A stretch of 64,000 nucleotides of DNA from Tetradesmus obliquus (taxonomy: Eukaryota; Chlorophyta; Chlorophyceae; Sphaeropleales; Scenedesmaceae). Position 1 is the first letter of the stretch. Each line of letters opens with the position of its first letter. Location: the NCBI GenBank assembly GCA_030272155.1, contig CP126196.1, positions 1,984,001 to 2,048,000 of the forward strand, read 5' to 3'. The notes under the pieces were generated by a model. That model did no database searches, was not told where the DNA came from, and saw nothing but the letters and a program-made list of their open reading frames with translations. Made by a program: the position numbers and the translations under genes. Shown here one piece after another: positions 34,491-48,200 of the stretch.

Positions 34491-37274
34491 CTGCATTGGC
34501 ACGCTTGTGTTCACAGCACGTAGATATGCTGACGCAGGTGCTGTTGGCTGCAATCCTGCGTTTACTTCCAATGCATCTAGCTCAGAAAGTTTGTTAAGCC
34601 TGCTGGGTGCACATGCGCTATGCATTTGCAGTCGTACTGATGGGATTCAGGCATCCTGTTCTTGCCTATAGGGCCTCTCAGAGGTGTCCTTGGCCAGCGC
34701 AAGCATTGCTCGTCAGCAGCAGCTGCCACACGTTGGGTGCACCGCAACTGGAGGCTCTCGATGTGTTCTCTGCTTCTCGAAGTCCTACTCATAGCTTTTG
34801 AAGCCATTCGAGTCTATCTGGCAGCGTCTCTTGCGAGGAAAACTTCAACTTCAATCTGAGCTACGGTGTCAACCAAGTGGCGTCACTGACAAGGTGTCAC
34901 TACCCAGGCTACCAAGGACTACAAGAGGATGGAAGGCTGTCAGTGCCGTTGCCCCCGAAGGGCATCGTGGCTCTTCGGGACGGCGCTGACCAGGTGTTAT
35001 TATGGTTGCAGGTAATACTAGACGACGTAGGAGCGGAAGCAGGAGCTGCACATGCTAATCTGAGGTTCAGCAGCCACGGTGGCCTTTCGGGGGACCACTT
35101 CTTGCCATGTGAGTGCGCATTATGTTGCATGATGCTGATGCTTGTAATGAATGCAATTCGGCAACTTTCCTTATATAGCGTGTGCAGGTGCAGAAAAAAT
35201 GGCGCCATTTTGTGACGTGGCGCCTTTTGCCTAGTCGGAGTAATACACCCCCTGCTCGCCATGGTACATCAGGCCGTCTCGCAGTACTCTGTATCGCAGG
35301 AGGGGATGGTGGTAGAGAGGTCGTAAAGAACTTTCTGCTCCATCTCTAACTGCCGAACTCCTAGGATGCGCCCGGTGCTCGCTTGCGAGTACTGGGAATG
35401 TACCCTCATCGGCTCGGATGCACCCCAATATAATCCCTGTGAGGATGGATCGGAATGGGCCTAGTGCCCTACGGGGCACAACAGCTGGTGGGTGGAGGGG
35501 CTGTTTTTTTTGCTGGGATACATAGCTGTGCTCCAGTGCTGCTGTTGTTGCTGCAGCAGCTGCTCCTCTCCCTGACGACGTTTGGTTGCTGCAGCGCATG
35601 CCCCACCTGTCTCAGCACCAACAACAGGCATTAGAATTAGTCACACAAGTGTGATGACGCCATAGCAGTAGAGCACTACACAGTGCAACTTTCGACAAGG
35701 GCACACAACAGCTGCAGGGCATCCAGTAACGCAGTAGCTTCACACCTTTGAAAGGAGGTAGGAGCTTGTGTACCTAGCAGTGTGACTTGAGAGTTGTATA
35801 TGGTATGTTACAGAATGATGTAGTTGTTTCTGGCTGTTATTTGCTTGCTCCTGCAGCGTTCAAGCATCAAAACCGTGCCAAGTAACTTCGAAAAGCAGTT
35901 ACACGGTCAGAAGAGGAGGCACACCATCTGTATGCATGCCCAAAGAGTCAACACCACCTGCAGTCATGCACACCAACCCACTGCACACCACATGCTGCTC
36001 AGCAACAAGCAAGATGCTGCACACATCTGCCTGATTACTCAGCGATGTAAAGATGGACAGTCTACGTCAGTCAGCAATGTACGGTGTGCCAACTGGCGGC
36101 TGTGAGCAGTCAATCCTGCGTAACAACTGGGCCAGATTCTGCTGTGCCGCTGCCTGCAGCACCCAATATGTGCACTGCAGCAGCCCCCACTGCAGTTCTG
36201 CAGCTGCCGCAGCAGCAGTGCATGCAAGCCAACTAGCCAGGTAGCACTGCACAGGGCATGCCAATGTAACATGGGTATGTAACGGAACCAGATGAATGCA
36301 CAGCACGGCAGCCAAACCCAGCCGCCTCTCCTGCAGTACTTAAAAGGCCGGAAAACCTATGTCCTTACCACGCAGACAGGAAAGGCCCAAGATGCGACAC
36401 ACTTCATCACTCAGGATAAGAGAGCAGCAGCCCCCGGTGCGCACAATCTACCTACAACATATCGCTACTAATGCCAAAAGCAGTCCGCCACACATGAACT
36501 TCAGCGCTACTCCAGTTGCTGTTGCAACACAAGGGTGCAAATTCACTCCTGTTGAACTACAGCTAGCCATGAAGCAGTGCATGTCGCAGCAATATGCATG
36601 CTGCATGCTGCTGCCATCGACCAGACATGCAACATTGTCAACCAAACTTGCAACCCAACCAGCGGCTGGAGTAGCAGCTGCTACACCAGCTGCCAAACGT
36701 GCAGCAGTGCGCTGCAGGTGACGATGCCAGCATTTTCCAACCAGCCAGCCTAGCAGCAGCGGCATGCAGCGGACGACCACTGCAAGCTGTAGAAGGGCTA
36801 TACAATAGCAGCCACGACACGCCAGCCAGGCGTCGCAGCAGCACAGACGCTGCTGCTGCGCAGGTGCTGCTGCTGCCAGGCACTTCTGCGCCAGCGGCGC
36901 CCCGCAGCAGAGAGAGGCCTCCCCTGGCTGCTGCTCACAGCAGCAAGAAAGCCTTCTGCTGCTGCTGCTGCCACAGTTGCTGCTGCTGCCACAGTTGCTG
37001 CTGCTGCCACAGTTGCTGCCAGCTGAAAACAGCAGCACAAAGCCTTCAACAGCTGCTGCTGCTGCTGCTGCTCACAGGTGCTGCCACAGCTGCTGGCAGT
37101 GCCTCACAAGAAGAAGGCCTCCTCCTCCTGCTCCTGCTGCTGCTGCCTTCTTTGCTGCCAGCTGCTGCTGCTGCTGCTCGTACTTACAGCGCCTCACAGG
37201 AAGAAGGCCTCCTGCTCCTGCTGCTGCTGCCTTCTTTGCTGCCGGCTGCTGCTGCTGCTCGTACTCACAGCGCC
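34294..37274. other. Interval between convergent SAM carrier and TIC110
   Basis: The two genes point at each other. Apart from the duplicated stop-end copies at both sides and a possible retroelement fragment, no exon is supported. A GCTGCTGCTGCCACAGTT repeat (three units) lies at 36957-37012. Short open frames here are rich in single residues and have no family match. Confidence 0.5.
35231..35599 (-). pseudogene. Possible Ty3/gypsy pol fragment
   Basis: A minus-strand open stretch shows PFRSILTGIILGCIRADEG and then LLRYRVLRDGLMYHGEQGVY before a stop. The second part resembles the region just before the integrase zinc-binding domain of Ty3/gypsy polyproteins, where a short strand of the form L-DGLLYxG precedes the HHCC motif. 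No integrase core, reverse transcriptase or LTR was found nearby, so this is at most a decayed fragment. Base composition here differs from the CAG-rich neighbours. Confidence 0.3.
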
Positions 37275-37300
37275 TCACAGGAAGAAGGCCTCCTCCTCCT
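37095..37300 (-). repeat. Copies of the stop-codon end of TIC110
   Basis: The last codons and stop (plus strand GCCTCACAGGAAGAAGGCC, 37273-37291) recur at 37191-37209 and, as GCCTCACAAGAAGAAGGCC, at 37099-37117. Units of about 80-95 bp also contain CTTCTTTGCTGCC and a CTG run. The copies lie downstream of the stop in transcription direction. Confidence 0.9.
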
Positions 37301-39201
37301 GCTCCTGCTTGATCTTGGCTGCGTGGCTGTCGCTGCGGCTGGCAATGTCGGCCTTGTCCTCCTCACTCAGGCCAAACAGCTGCGACAGCTCGTCGCGCTT
37401 GGCCTGATCAGCGACCTGCGGTGTGGCAGTTTCAAGTTGAGGCAGATGCAGCAGCAGGAGGTGAGTGCACGCTGGTGACTGTGTGGGATCTAATGAAACA
37501 AGATGCAGGCCGCAGCAGTCAGCATCCTTGCATACCTGATATATAAATCTGCAACTGTTTGTGCTTTGCACGTACTCAAACAGGCAACCGATCCTCCGCC
37601 GTTCACCCAGTAGCTATCTGCTACCACTGAACGCCAGTCTACATGTAGCTGCAAACATGTCAAAACATAACATGCTGCACTACGCACAAACTCACCGAGT
37701 CGCAGAGGATCACAAACAGGTCTTTCAGCTCCTCCCGCTCAACCCAATGCACCACGCCCCCTCCACACCGTATACCATGCAGTGTACACAATCAACACCC
37801 AATTACACAAAGTAACGTGTCATATAACACACAAACGCACCGGGTCGCAGAAGATGGCGTACAGGTCCTTGAGCTCCTCCCGCTCGCCCCACTGCACAAC
37901 GACCCCTCCCCTCATGTACCAGGTAGCTCACAGAAGAACACCTAAGTAACACACAACCACACCCATAAAATTTCTACAAAAAATCTCCCCGAGTCGTAGA
38001 AGATGGCGTACAGGTCCTTGAGCTCCTCCCGCTCGCCCCACTGCACCACGCCCTCCCCCCCACAATGCGCCACACAGCTTCTGAAATAACACCCAATAAC
38101 ACGCAATGACATGTTATATAACACAAACGCACCGAGTCGCAGAAGATAGCGTACAGGTCCTTGAGCTCCTCCCGCTCGCCCCACTGCACCACACCCACGC
38201 TGCCTCCCTCCTTGGCCTCCTCCGGCACTGCACGGTATGCACTGATCAGGTTGGACAGCGACACCACGCTGTCATTCGGCCGCCGCTGCCTGTGCTGGCT
38301 GACCGCCTGCACCAGCAGCATGCGCCTGCGGTGCGGCAAGAACAGCAGCAGGGGGTTGGCGTCAATGTTGCGCGCAGCACACCAGGCAGGGCGTGCGCCA
38401 GGGCAGCAGACGCAGCAGGGAGGAAGAGGCATGCCTGTGTGGTGCGCATGCCTGACACGATGCCATGCACCCAGCAGCAACAACACAGATTCCAACGCTG
38501 CAGCCTGAGCGTGCTGGGAACACAGAAGCTTCATGTAACATGTGTTTCGGCCTGACAAAATCCTTAACACAACTCAGTGCCTGCAATCACTTGCGCGCGC
38601 CCACCAGCTCCTTGAGCAGCATGTTACCAGCAGATTGATATGCCAAAGCAATGACTGCACTAGTACAAAGAAGCTGTGGTTTGTGGTACACTGTCTGAGA
38701 GTGCCTGCACTCACTTGCGCGCGCCCACCAGCTCCTTGAGCAGCATGCGCACACGCTTCTCGTCAATGTCCAGGACGGCCGGCAGCTCCTTCAGCAGGTA
38801 CTGCGCGTCAAAGTCGGCTGCAGGCAGGCAGGCAGGCGGGCAGGAAGTTCGCAGCGGGAACATAACAGTGGCTCAGCGTCAATTTTGCAAGTAGTCAGGG
38901 GTCCCAAGGCACGTACAATCCTGATAACGTCAAGCTCGCTCGACACCTGAACAAAAAGCAGCACGTGTGACAACATCTTTGAATGTTAACAATAACATTT
39001 AATGAAACGCACCCTTGCCGTCGTTGAGCTTCTTGTCGATCTCCTTGCGCAGCATCAGCCGCCGCTGCGGCTCCTCCAGCATCTTGCTCACTGTCACGCC
39101 GCCCTCCTTGTGCATGGCCATCACCTTGTCCACAGTCCAGCGCTCCTCGCCCTCGAAGGCGGCAGCAGCACCCAGCACCTCGGTGCGCGCCTCGCTGCAC
39201 G

Positions 39202-39232
<31 letters not shown>

Positions 39233-42200
39233 CGGCAGCAGCAGCAGCAGCACAACACAGCCGAGTTGAGGGTGAGAGTTCTGCATAACACGCCGCTTAT
39301 AGAAAGTGGTTTTGAAAGTAAATATGGGAAGCTGCTGTTGAATCGCAAGCATGAGTCAGAGCACAGCACACAGGAACCAACACAAGCCTGTTGCACCTTC
39401 ACAATACCAACAAATGCATCACTGACAAACAGCAAGACACCAACATCAAGCAAGCCTCACCGCAGGATCTTGTCGCCGGTCTCCTTGGACAGGTTGAGCT
39501 GTGTGCGCAGCTCCTCCAGGTACTGCTTGCGCTCAGCACTGAGGCCGGCAGCGCTGCCACGCAGCACGTCGGTGGCCTGCAAAAAGTGACAGCAGCAGCA
39601 GCCTCGTCAGTCTCAAAAACAGCTGCACAACGAACCGCCACACCAGCACTGCCAGGTATGCTCCACCTTGCCAACCCCAAGCTCCTTGACTCTGCTGCGG
39701 GTCAGCACCAGCAGCTGCCATCGCATACCCACCGCGGTGACCATCCCCTGCAACCAGACGACCCTCGTCCCACCACCCAGCAGCCTCATGCACAGCAAAA
39801 ATTCCTAACCTCCGCCCACCTGCGACTTGTAGGCCTGCTCTGCCAGGTCTGTGTGCACCGCGTTGACCTCCAGCGGGGTCATGCCCAGAATATCCCCAAG
39901 CTGCTGCAGCCGGTTCATCTCCGCCTGGCGCGTGACCAGGCTGGACTTCTTGCGGATGACGCCGCCCACAGGCAGCTCCACCACGTCGCCGCTCATGCTG
40001 TACATGAGGTAGTTCTTGTACAGCTCAGCCCTGCGGGAGGAAGCAGTTCAGAAATAGTCAATGAGAGTCGAGAACAGTTGCTTGTGGGGGTTCATGCTGG
40101 CACAACTTTGCCGCTCATGCTGTACATGAGGTAGTTCTTGTACAGCTCAGCCCTGCAAAGGCAGTGGAAACATGTGAGTCAAAAGCATCAGAGACAGATG
40201 GTTGGAAGGTTTGGTGATGACAGCCCGAAGCCGCTCATGCTGTACATGAGGCATTTCTTGTACAGCTCAGCCCTGCAGGAAAAATGGCAAACACTTTGAT
40301 GGGTGACAGTTGGTTGGTGGGCTGAAAGGGTGGCGCTTATATGGATGGATAGTGCTGCTAGAGCAAACAGCCTGGCACTAATTGAACTAGGATGCTGCAG
40401 TAATGCAAGGCCTCACACGCACCAAGTGCTGCATTTGCCCAATGTCTGCATGGGTACACAAGATTGTCCGCCTGAGACACACACACAACAACACAGTATG
40501 GTCAACGCTGGTGCAGAGTGACATGCCACTTGTACTCACTTGACGCCAGCCTCCAGCTCATCTGTCAGTGTGATCTCCTTCTGCCCCTTGCGCTCCTCCT
40601 CACCAAACTCATCTTCGGCACAAAACCATTGACCGCGCAAGTAACACGCTTATAACAAAAATATGTCATGTCATTTGTACTCACTTGACGCCAGCCTCCA
40701 GCTCGTCGGTCAGTGTGATCTCCTTCTGCCCCTTGCGCTCCTCCTCCCCAAACTCGCCACGCTGCGCAGCAATCATCTTCTTCACGCTCTCAACAGCGTC
40801 CTCATCCTTCTTCACCTGCAGCTCCTTCGGCTGCTCTTCTGCTGCTTCTTTGCTGCTGTCTGCTGCTGCGTCTGCTGCTGGTGCCTCGCTGCTGCTGGCT
40901 GCTGCTGCTTCCTTGGCTGCTGCTGCTTTCTCTGCCTCCTCCTGCTCCTTGGCCTGCAGGCAGAGGTCAGGCACAAGCAAAATGCACAGTAATTTCAGGC
41001 ACGAGTTGAACCTCTGCAGTGTGAACCAAACATGTCTGCAACGCATACAGCGCCAGCTATTGACAGCAGACCTGGGCAGGCATCACAAATGCTACTCAGG
41101 CCGCAGTGTACAAAGTCAAGCAAGACACCAGCAGGCATTTGCAGCAGCAGCAGCAGCAGCGCGCCGCACCTTCTTTGCTGCCTCCGCCATGATCTCAGCC
41201 AGCTCCTTCTTGGCTGCCTCAGTGCCCTTGGCCTTCTCCACGATGGGAGTCACCACCAGCGCATTGAACTGCAAAGGATGGCGGAGGCAAGCAGCAGCGC
41301 AGCAGCAGCAGCAGCAGCGGCAGCAGCAGCGCACAAGTGCGGGTGTTGAAACCAGTGTATTGCAGTGGCGCAACATCCGGGACAACACAGGCAACAGCAG
41401 CAGCGCGTAGGTGCACACCTGCTCCATGCACGCAGTATGTTGTCACATGCAAACACAGCAGAGCTGCAAGCATAGCACGTGTGAAGTGAACCTCACGCCA
41501 GGACGCAGCTTGTTGTCACATGCAAACACAGCAGCGCTGCAAGCCATGCCTTGCAATTCCCACCTGCACCAGCTTCTTGAGCACTTGCGCTGCGCTGCGC
41601 CTGTCGCGCTCCTTCTGTGCCTGCTGCACGTACGCCTTGAACCGCTGCTTGGTCACGTCCTTGATCACGTCCATGGCCACACCGCGGTCCAAGCTGAGGT
41701 CCTTGATGCACGCCTCAACGCGCTCAGACTCGTACTCGCCCACAGGCTTGGCGCCCATGAGGTAGATGTCCGCCACCACCTCCTCCAGCACACGGCCAGC
41801 GGTGGCACGCATGACCTGCAGGACGGAGATGCCAGGCCAGCAGAAGCGAAATGTCAGAGCATTGCATCATTGCACCATTGCAACCTCCTCCAGCACACGG
41901 CCAGTGGTGGCACGCATGACCTGGCAGCAGCAGCAGCACCAGCAACAAACAGCCAGCAGCAGCACAGGATGTAAGAACTGGCGGGTAGCAGTTGCCGCTG
42001 GATGCAAGCTTTGTAGAGCATCAGCATGCGGGCTGACAGCACCATCTGCCACTTGACAAGCCTGGTGCTGCTGCTGCTGCTGCGAACCTGTGGCGCCACC
42101 TCAGGTGCAGTGCACACGATGCGCCTGAAGCAAGCCAGCTATTTACGACACCCAAAGAGCCCTCTCCCCTCGTTTCTACAGCTGGTGCTGCTGCTCACCT

Positions 42201-45200
42201 GTGATGCCACCTCCGGGGTGATGCACAGGATGCGCCTGATGCGGGTGAGCTCCTGCTGTTCCTCGCTGCTCAGCTTCTTCTTGGCCACCAGCTGCTGCAG
42301 CTTGGTGCGGTACAGCTGCTTGTGCAGCTCAGCGGCAGCCTGAGGGCTGTAGCCGCTCTTCTCCACCAGCTCGCCCAGCAGCTGCAATTTGCCACAAAAA
42401 GGTGAAATAACATGTTATGTGACAAGTTATGCCATGTTGGGTTGTGTTGATTGCAGTTATGATCAAAGCAAGTACAGCTGCTTGTGCAGCTCAGCGGCAG
42501 CCTGGGGGCTGTAGCCGCTCTTCTCCACCAGCTCGCCCAGCAGCTGCAGTGCAAAGTAAAATTGAGTTCCTGTTTAGAGACAGGTGGGTCCTGGCACCAT
42601 CCTAGGCGGGTATGAGGTTTGTTGAGTTGTGGGTCAAGACCCGTCAGGTGATTCAAATGCTATATCAGGTGGCATCAGCATTAGCAGGGGACTTGCGCAC
42701 CTGATGCTTGAGGGTCATTTCCTCTTGAACCCACCCCATTGCGCATGCCGGTTCAGACCATCACGACAAATACAGACAGGTGAAAAGTTAGAGCCGGCCG
42801 CCCACCTGCGCTGGCGATGCTGCCGCGTCCAGCCGCCTGCTCGCGCAGCAGCAGCTAGCCACTCCACACAGGCCACCATGCCACAAGCCCTGCTATCACC
42901 CAATTTTGTGTAGCACAGATCAGGCTGCACAACACTAACACAGCCTCACGCAGGTCTCCAGCAGCACACGCGAAGCTGCTCCTGCTCTTCACCCCACTTG
43001 CACTATGCGTCAAACAAATGTGTAACAAACGCCGCCCACCTGCACTGGCGATGCTGCCGCGTCCAGCCGCCTGCTGGTGACCTCCTCGCGCAGCAGCCGC
43101 TAAGCACCCCACACAGGCCACCATGCCACAAGCCCTGCTATCACCCAATTTTGTGTAGCACAGATCAGGCTGCACAACACTAACACAGCCTCACGCAGGT
43201 CTCCAGCAGCACACGCGAAGCTGCTCCTGCTCTTCACCCCACTTGCACTATGCGTCAAACAAATGTGTAACAAACGCCGCCCACCTGCACTGGCGATGCT
43301 GCCGCGTCCAGCCGCCTGCTGGTGACCTCCTCGCGCAGCAGCCGCTAAGCACCCCACACAGGCCACCATGCCACAAGCCCTGCTATCACCCAAACTTGAG
43401 TAGCACAGATCAGGCTGTGCAACACTGACACAGCCTCACGCAGGTCTCCAGCAGCACACGCACAGCTGCTCCTGCTCCTCACCCCACTTGCACAACGCGT
43501 CAAACAAATGTGTAACAAACGCCGCCCACCTGTGCTGGCGATGCTGCCGCGTCCAGCCGCCTGCTGGTCACCTCCTCGCGCAGCAGCCGCTTGTAGAGGC
43601 CGCCCGCGATGCCGCTGCGCACCTCGCCCGCCTCCTTGGCCCCCAGGCACAGCACGACAGCTAGCTCCTTCAGGTCGGCCTCGATCTGGGGGTTGAAGCG
43701 GCCCTCACGGCCCACCACCTCCTCAGCATACACCCTGTGAGCAAAAGTGGCAAAGCAATGGAAACAGTGGCACGGTGAGACCTTCCTGATTGGCTACTGC
43801 GCAGCCGAGTGAGGTGCGCCAGGAACAGTGAGAATGAGAGAGCCAAGGGCACCATGCAACCCAATTGATGCAGTACGGGAAGGTTGAAGGTAGGGTCTGC
43901 AACTATCACAATGATCCATGGTTGTCGATGTATACAGCGCTCACTTGAAACCTCATTACCGTCGCAACGGCCCACGTCCCAGGCCCACTGGGCGCGTCAC
44001 ATCACCCCCCCATCCATAACACACAGCTAGGTTTGCGTAACACACAGCTAGGTTTGCGTGCACAATGAAGCAGCGTCCTCACTTGAAGACGTCCTTGACG
44101 TCCCTCTCCGCTGGGCGCGTCAGATCACCCCCCAATCCATGACACACAGCCAGAACTGCGTACACAACAAAGCAGTGCCCTCACTTGAAGACCTCCTTGA
44201 CATCCCTCCAAACCTACAATCTAAATGCATAAAATCAAGCCAAACAAAAGATGTGACATCAATGCTGCCGCTCACTGGAAGACCTCCTTGGCGTCCCTCC
44301 TCCTGCTCTCCACGTCCCGGGCCCGCTGGGCACGTCACAGCACCCCCCAATCCATAACACACAGCTAGGTTTGCGTACACAACAGCCCGGCCTCCTCACT
44401 TGAACACCTCCTTGACATCGCGCCGCCTGGCCTCCACGTCCCACGGCCCGTTGTGGATGCTGGGCATGCCCAGCCCGGGGATGAGGTCGTCGTCGTTGGC
44501 GAACTTGGCCATCTTGCGCGCATAGTCCAGCACGTGGCTCAGCGTCTGCAGGACACACATTTAAACAAACAAAGGTTTGTGGATAGCACATTCGGAGCAG
44601 CAGTTGCTGATAGGCCTCAAGCCGTGATGGCAGGGGGTTGAGTGTGCGGCACAGCGCGATGGTGAGGCATCATGCTTGGAGGGATGCAGTTGCAGGTGCT
44701 GAACAATGCTGGCAGGCATGGCATTCAACAAGGGCACTCACGCAATAATAATTCTGCTTGTAAGGCAACAATACAACATGCAGCAACTGCCATTCACACG
44801 CACAGGAGCGACTGGTGCTTGCAAAAACCCTGCTGCCCTGGCACAAGCACGAAACCACATAGACACCCAGACGCACAGCACAGCAGCGCACCTCCACAAC
44901 TGCTGCTGGGTCGCGTGCCTTGCCCGGGCTGCGTGCGATCTCCACTGCGCGCTCCAGGCTGGCCTCCACCTGCTTGCGGCTGGCCTCGCGCACGATCTCC
45001 TCCGCTGACTCATCAAACAGCTTGATGGCCAGCTGGTAGTCGCGCAGCTCACGCAGGAACTGCCTGTTGGTTTGTCATTGAGTTATTTTGTTGTTGCAGG
45101 AAAGCGGAGCAGGACAGGAGGCACACATGGTTGACGTGGGCACGTGGCTGTGAGTTCAGCAGTAACCAGCCATGCATATATAGTCGCCAGGCAAGCAACC

Positions 45201-48200
45201 GTTTGCCGTGATAAATATTTCAATCTAGTGCATGACGTTGGCTATGACTTTAAATGCAGCCATGCGCAGCCTAATGCGCCAGCCGCACCTCTCAGCAGGG
45301 AACTCGCCGCCGCGTGCCGCCAGGTGTCCCTGGAAGATGGCGCGCGCATTGTCGCGGCGCGCCACAAACAGCTGCGCGTCTGTCAGGTTGAACACGCGGC
45401 GCCACGGCAGCAGGAACGCCGCCTTCTGCTCCCCAAACACGATGTAGCTGAGGTACACCAGCCGCTGGAAGGCCTTGCGCTGCTCAAACTGGGACTGCCT
45501 GCGGGGTTTTGGAAGTTTGAACAGAGTTTTAAGAGGCACGGTGACACGATGCTTTTGGTAGCACTGAGGTGAGGTACACAGCGTGACACAGCATCTACAC
45601 CGCAGTGTTGTGCGTCCCCCATGCATGCAGTGCGTAAGCTGAACCCCTAAACCTCTGAACCTCTGCCCTGCCCAAAAACCTCGGCCCACCTGTCCTTGTA
45701 TTCAAATCCGATGCGTGACAGGCGGCGCCCAACCTCGATGTGCACCGGGGCAGCGTCCTCGTCGCTGAGGCCCAGCACGTCCTTGAACACGCGCACCTTG
45801 TTGGCCTCGTCACCGCTGCAGCAAAAAATAACACATTGTGAACGTCAAAATGACAGAGATGACGGTTATTTATGTTCTTACGGTCAGCAAAGGTGTGTAA
45901 GGCTCTCAAGGCGCCAGTGGCAGATGATACGACAGATGATTGCATTCACAGCAGATGTCGCTGACACGGTGTCAAAACATAACATGTCACATAACATATG
46001 TCACATTGTTACTAACACTCACGTCAGCTGTGCGTCTGCCACTGGGATGATGGTCTCCAGGTACTGCCCGTACACCTTCTGCAGGCCCTCCAGCTGGTCC
46101 TTGTGCATGTTGATGCCGTAGCGGGAGCCAATGGCAGTCACGTCATCCGGCTGCAGCTCTGTTGGATCGTCCAGCTGCAGACAGGTGCAGAAAGGGCAGG
46201 ACAGTGAGCGGTGTTCAATATGCGGGTATGTTGATGCCGTAGCGGGAGCCAAAGGCAGTCACGTCATCCGGCTGCAGCTCAGTGGGGTCGTCCAGCTGCA
46301 TAAGCAACATTGAAACAGGAGCATTATGTCGGCGATAGATGATGGTAGCGGGAGCCGCTGGCAGTCATGTCATCCGGCTGCAGCTCAGTGGGGTCGTCCA
46401 GCTGCAGAAATTGGGCGGCATACTCCGAGGACTTGAGTATAGTGTATGGCTGTCAATTTCAGTGGCTGTCATTGATTAAGACAGAGGGGCAAGGTGTGAG
46501 CGGCAAAGTTCAGTTGCTGCCAGTGCTGCTAAGGCAGCTGATGAAAGGGATCTTCTGGCCTTGCTGCGATAAAGGCTAGCCGGGCTGGCGGATGCTGCTG
46601 CTGGCCTGCCTACTGCCCTGCCTGCCTGCTGCCCTGCCTGCTGTCGTCCACGCCAACACCACACTGCCACAATGTAGCTGTACAGGTCAATAAATGCTGC
46701 TTGTAGATGGAAGCATCCGACGCCAACCCCGGCCGTGACCCTTAGACCCTTGAACTCTCACTGGCTAGAACCCTCAACCCACAGCCATGCCACAAACCCC
46801 ACCTCCACAATGTAGTTGTACAGGTCAATCACTGCTGCTGAAGGATGCAAGCATCACATATCAGAAACAAATTATCATCATAAATCCTGCCTGCTGCTAA
46901 GCCAAAACCCTACCTCCACGATGTAGTTGTACAGGTCGATCACTGCTGCGCCGTCGCGCTTCTGCTTGGCCTGCACGCCAGCGTACACCACGCCAGCAGC
47001 CACTGCTGCACCGATCACAGCTCCCACAATGGGCCGCACATCAGGCGACACTGCAGGAATAAGAGGCAGGCAAATACGCAGGTGCGATGAGCATGGCGTA
47101 ACTTGAGCAGGCTTCATATGCTGTGTGTGTGCATCAGTCAGGCATCATCACGACCCTGCTGTGGCGCGGTCTTTGCCACTGCATGCTCTGGGACGCCGGC
47201 AGGGAAAGCTGCGCAGGTGCATGCTAGCTGCTGCAGCAGCAAGGAAGGGCTGAGGTGTAGCAAGCTGCTGCAGGCACCTGCGAATCCTCCTGTGTGGCAC
47301 ATGCGTGCTGCGGCAGCTGGCACCGCATAAGCGCAGCTACCTAGCCTGCCCTTGTTGCATTGGCTTCAGGTCTGCAGCGCCTGCTGTAAACTTGCAGATG
47401 TGCTGAGCATGCACATGCTGCAACCTTTTCTGCTTATACACCGCAGTGACATAGCTGTGACATTTACGTACCATTGACGCGCGCACAGCTGCAGCCATTA
47501 CTACCGTGAGCAGTAATTAGCATGAACCAGCTGCTGGGGTTGCACATGCCGGATGAAACAGTGCCATGCCTGCTTCTACTGCTATGCATATACACAGCTG
47601 TGAAGACTTGGTGTTTTGCTGCGCTGCTCTGTACGTGCTAAATACAGTGTTATTAGCTGTTTCAACTAAAGTTTGTGCCTCACCAGGCAGGCCCCTGCCA
47701 ACAGTGTTGCCCATCATGCCAGCAGCTGCTGCCAGTGCCAGCACACCAGGGTAGAACAGAGCCAGGGGGATGCTGGCCAGCGTCTTTGTGTTGGGGTCCA
47801 GGGGAAGGGGGTAGGGGAAAGGCTTGGTGCTCTCCTCAGTTGTGGGGATCTGCAGGACAGCAGCATGCATGCGGTTGCACTGTCAGGCCCTGGCCTGCTG
47901 CTGCGCTTGCTGCTGTTGCTGTCCTGCAAGCTGCAATCTCATCCTGCTGCTCTGCTGCTTGCCAGGGCTAAGCAGCTGGCATTACAGCATATGGGAATTG
48001 GCGAGTTTACGTAGCAATTGGCTTCGTACTGCTGCTGCGGCGATTGCTGGTGTTCCCAGCAAGTGTATGAAGTTTGCATGGTGGGCTAGTCTCGCTGCTG
48101 CCATTGGCGCGCACTGACCTCGAAGGTCTCCACCACATCTGCCTCCACTTCCGGTGCCTCAGGTGCTGCAGCCCTGGGCACCACAATGCGTGATGCGCTC

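Noticed and set aside
34877..35215. Possible exon next to the retroelement-like fragment
   Set aside because: Open on both strands but without a recognisable protein pattern; not enough to call an element boundary or gene.
36448..37038. Minus-strand open frame of 196 codons downstream of TIC110
   Set aside because: Composed of Ser/Gly/Cys repeats from the GCTGCTGCTGCCACAGTT array and CTG runs; lies beyond the TIC110 stop and has no family features.
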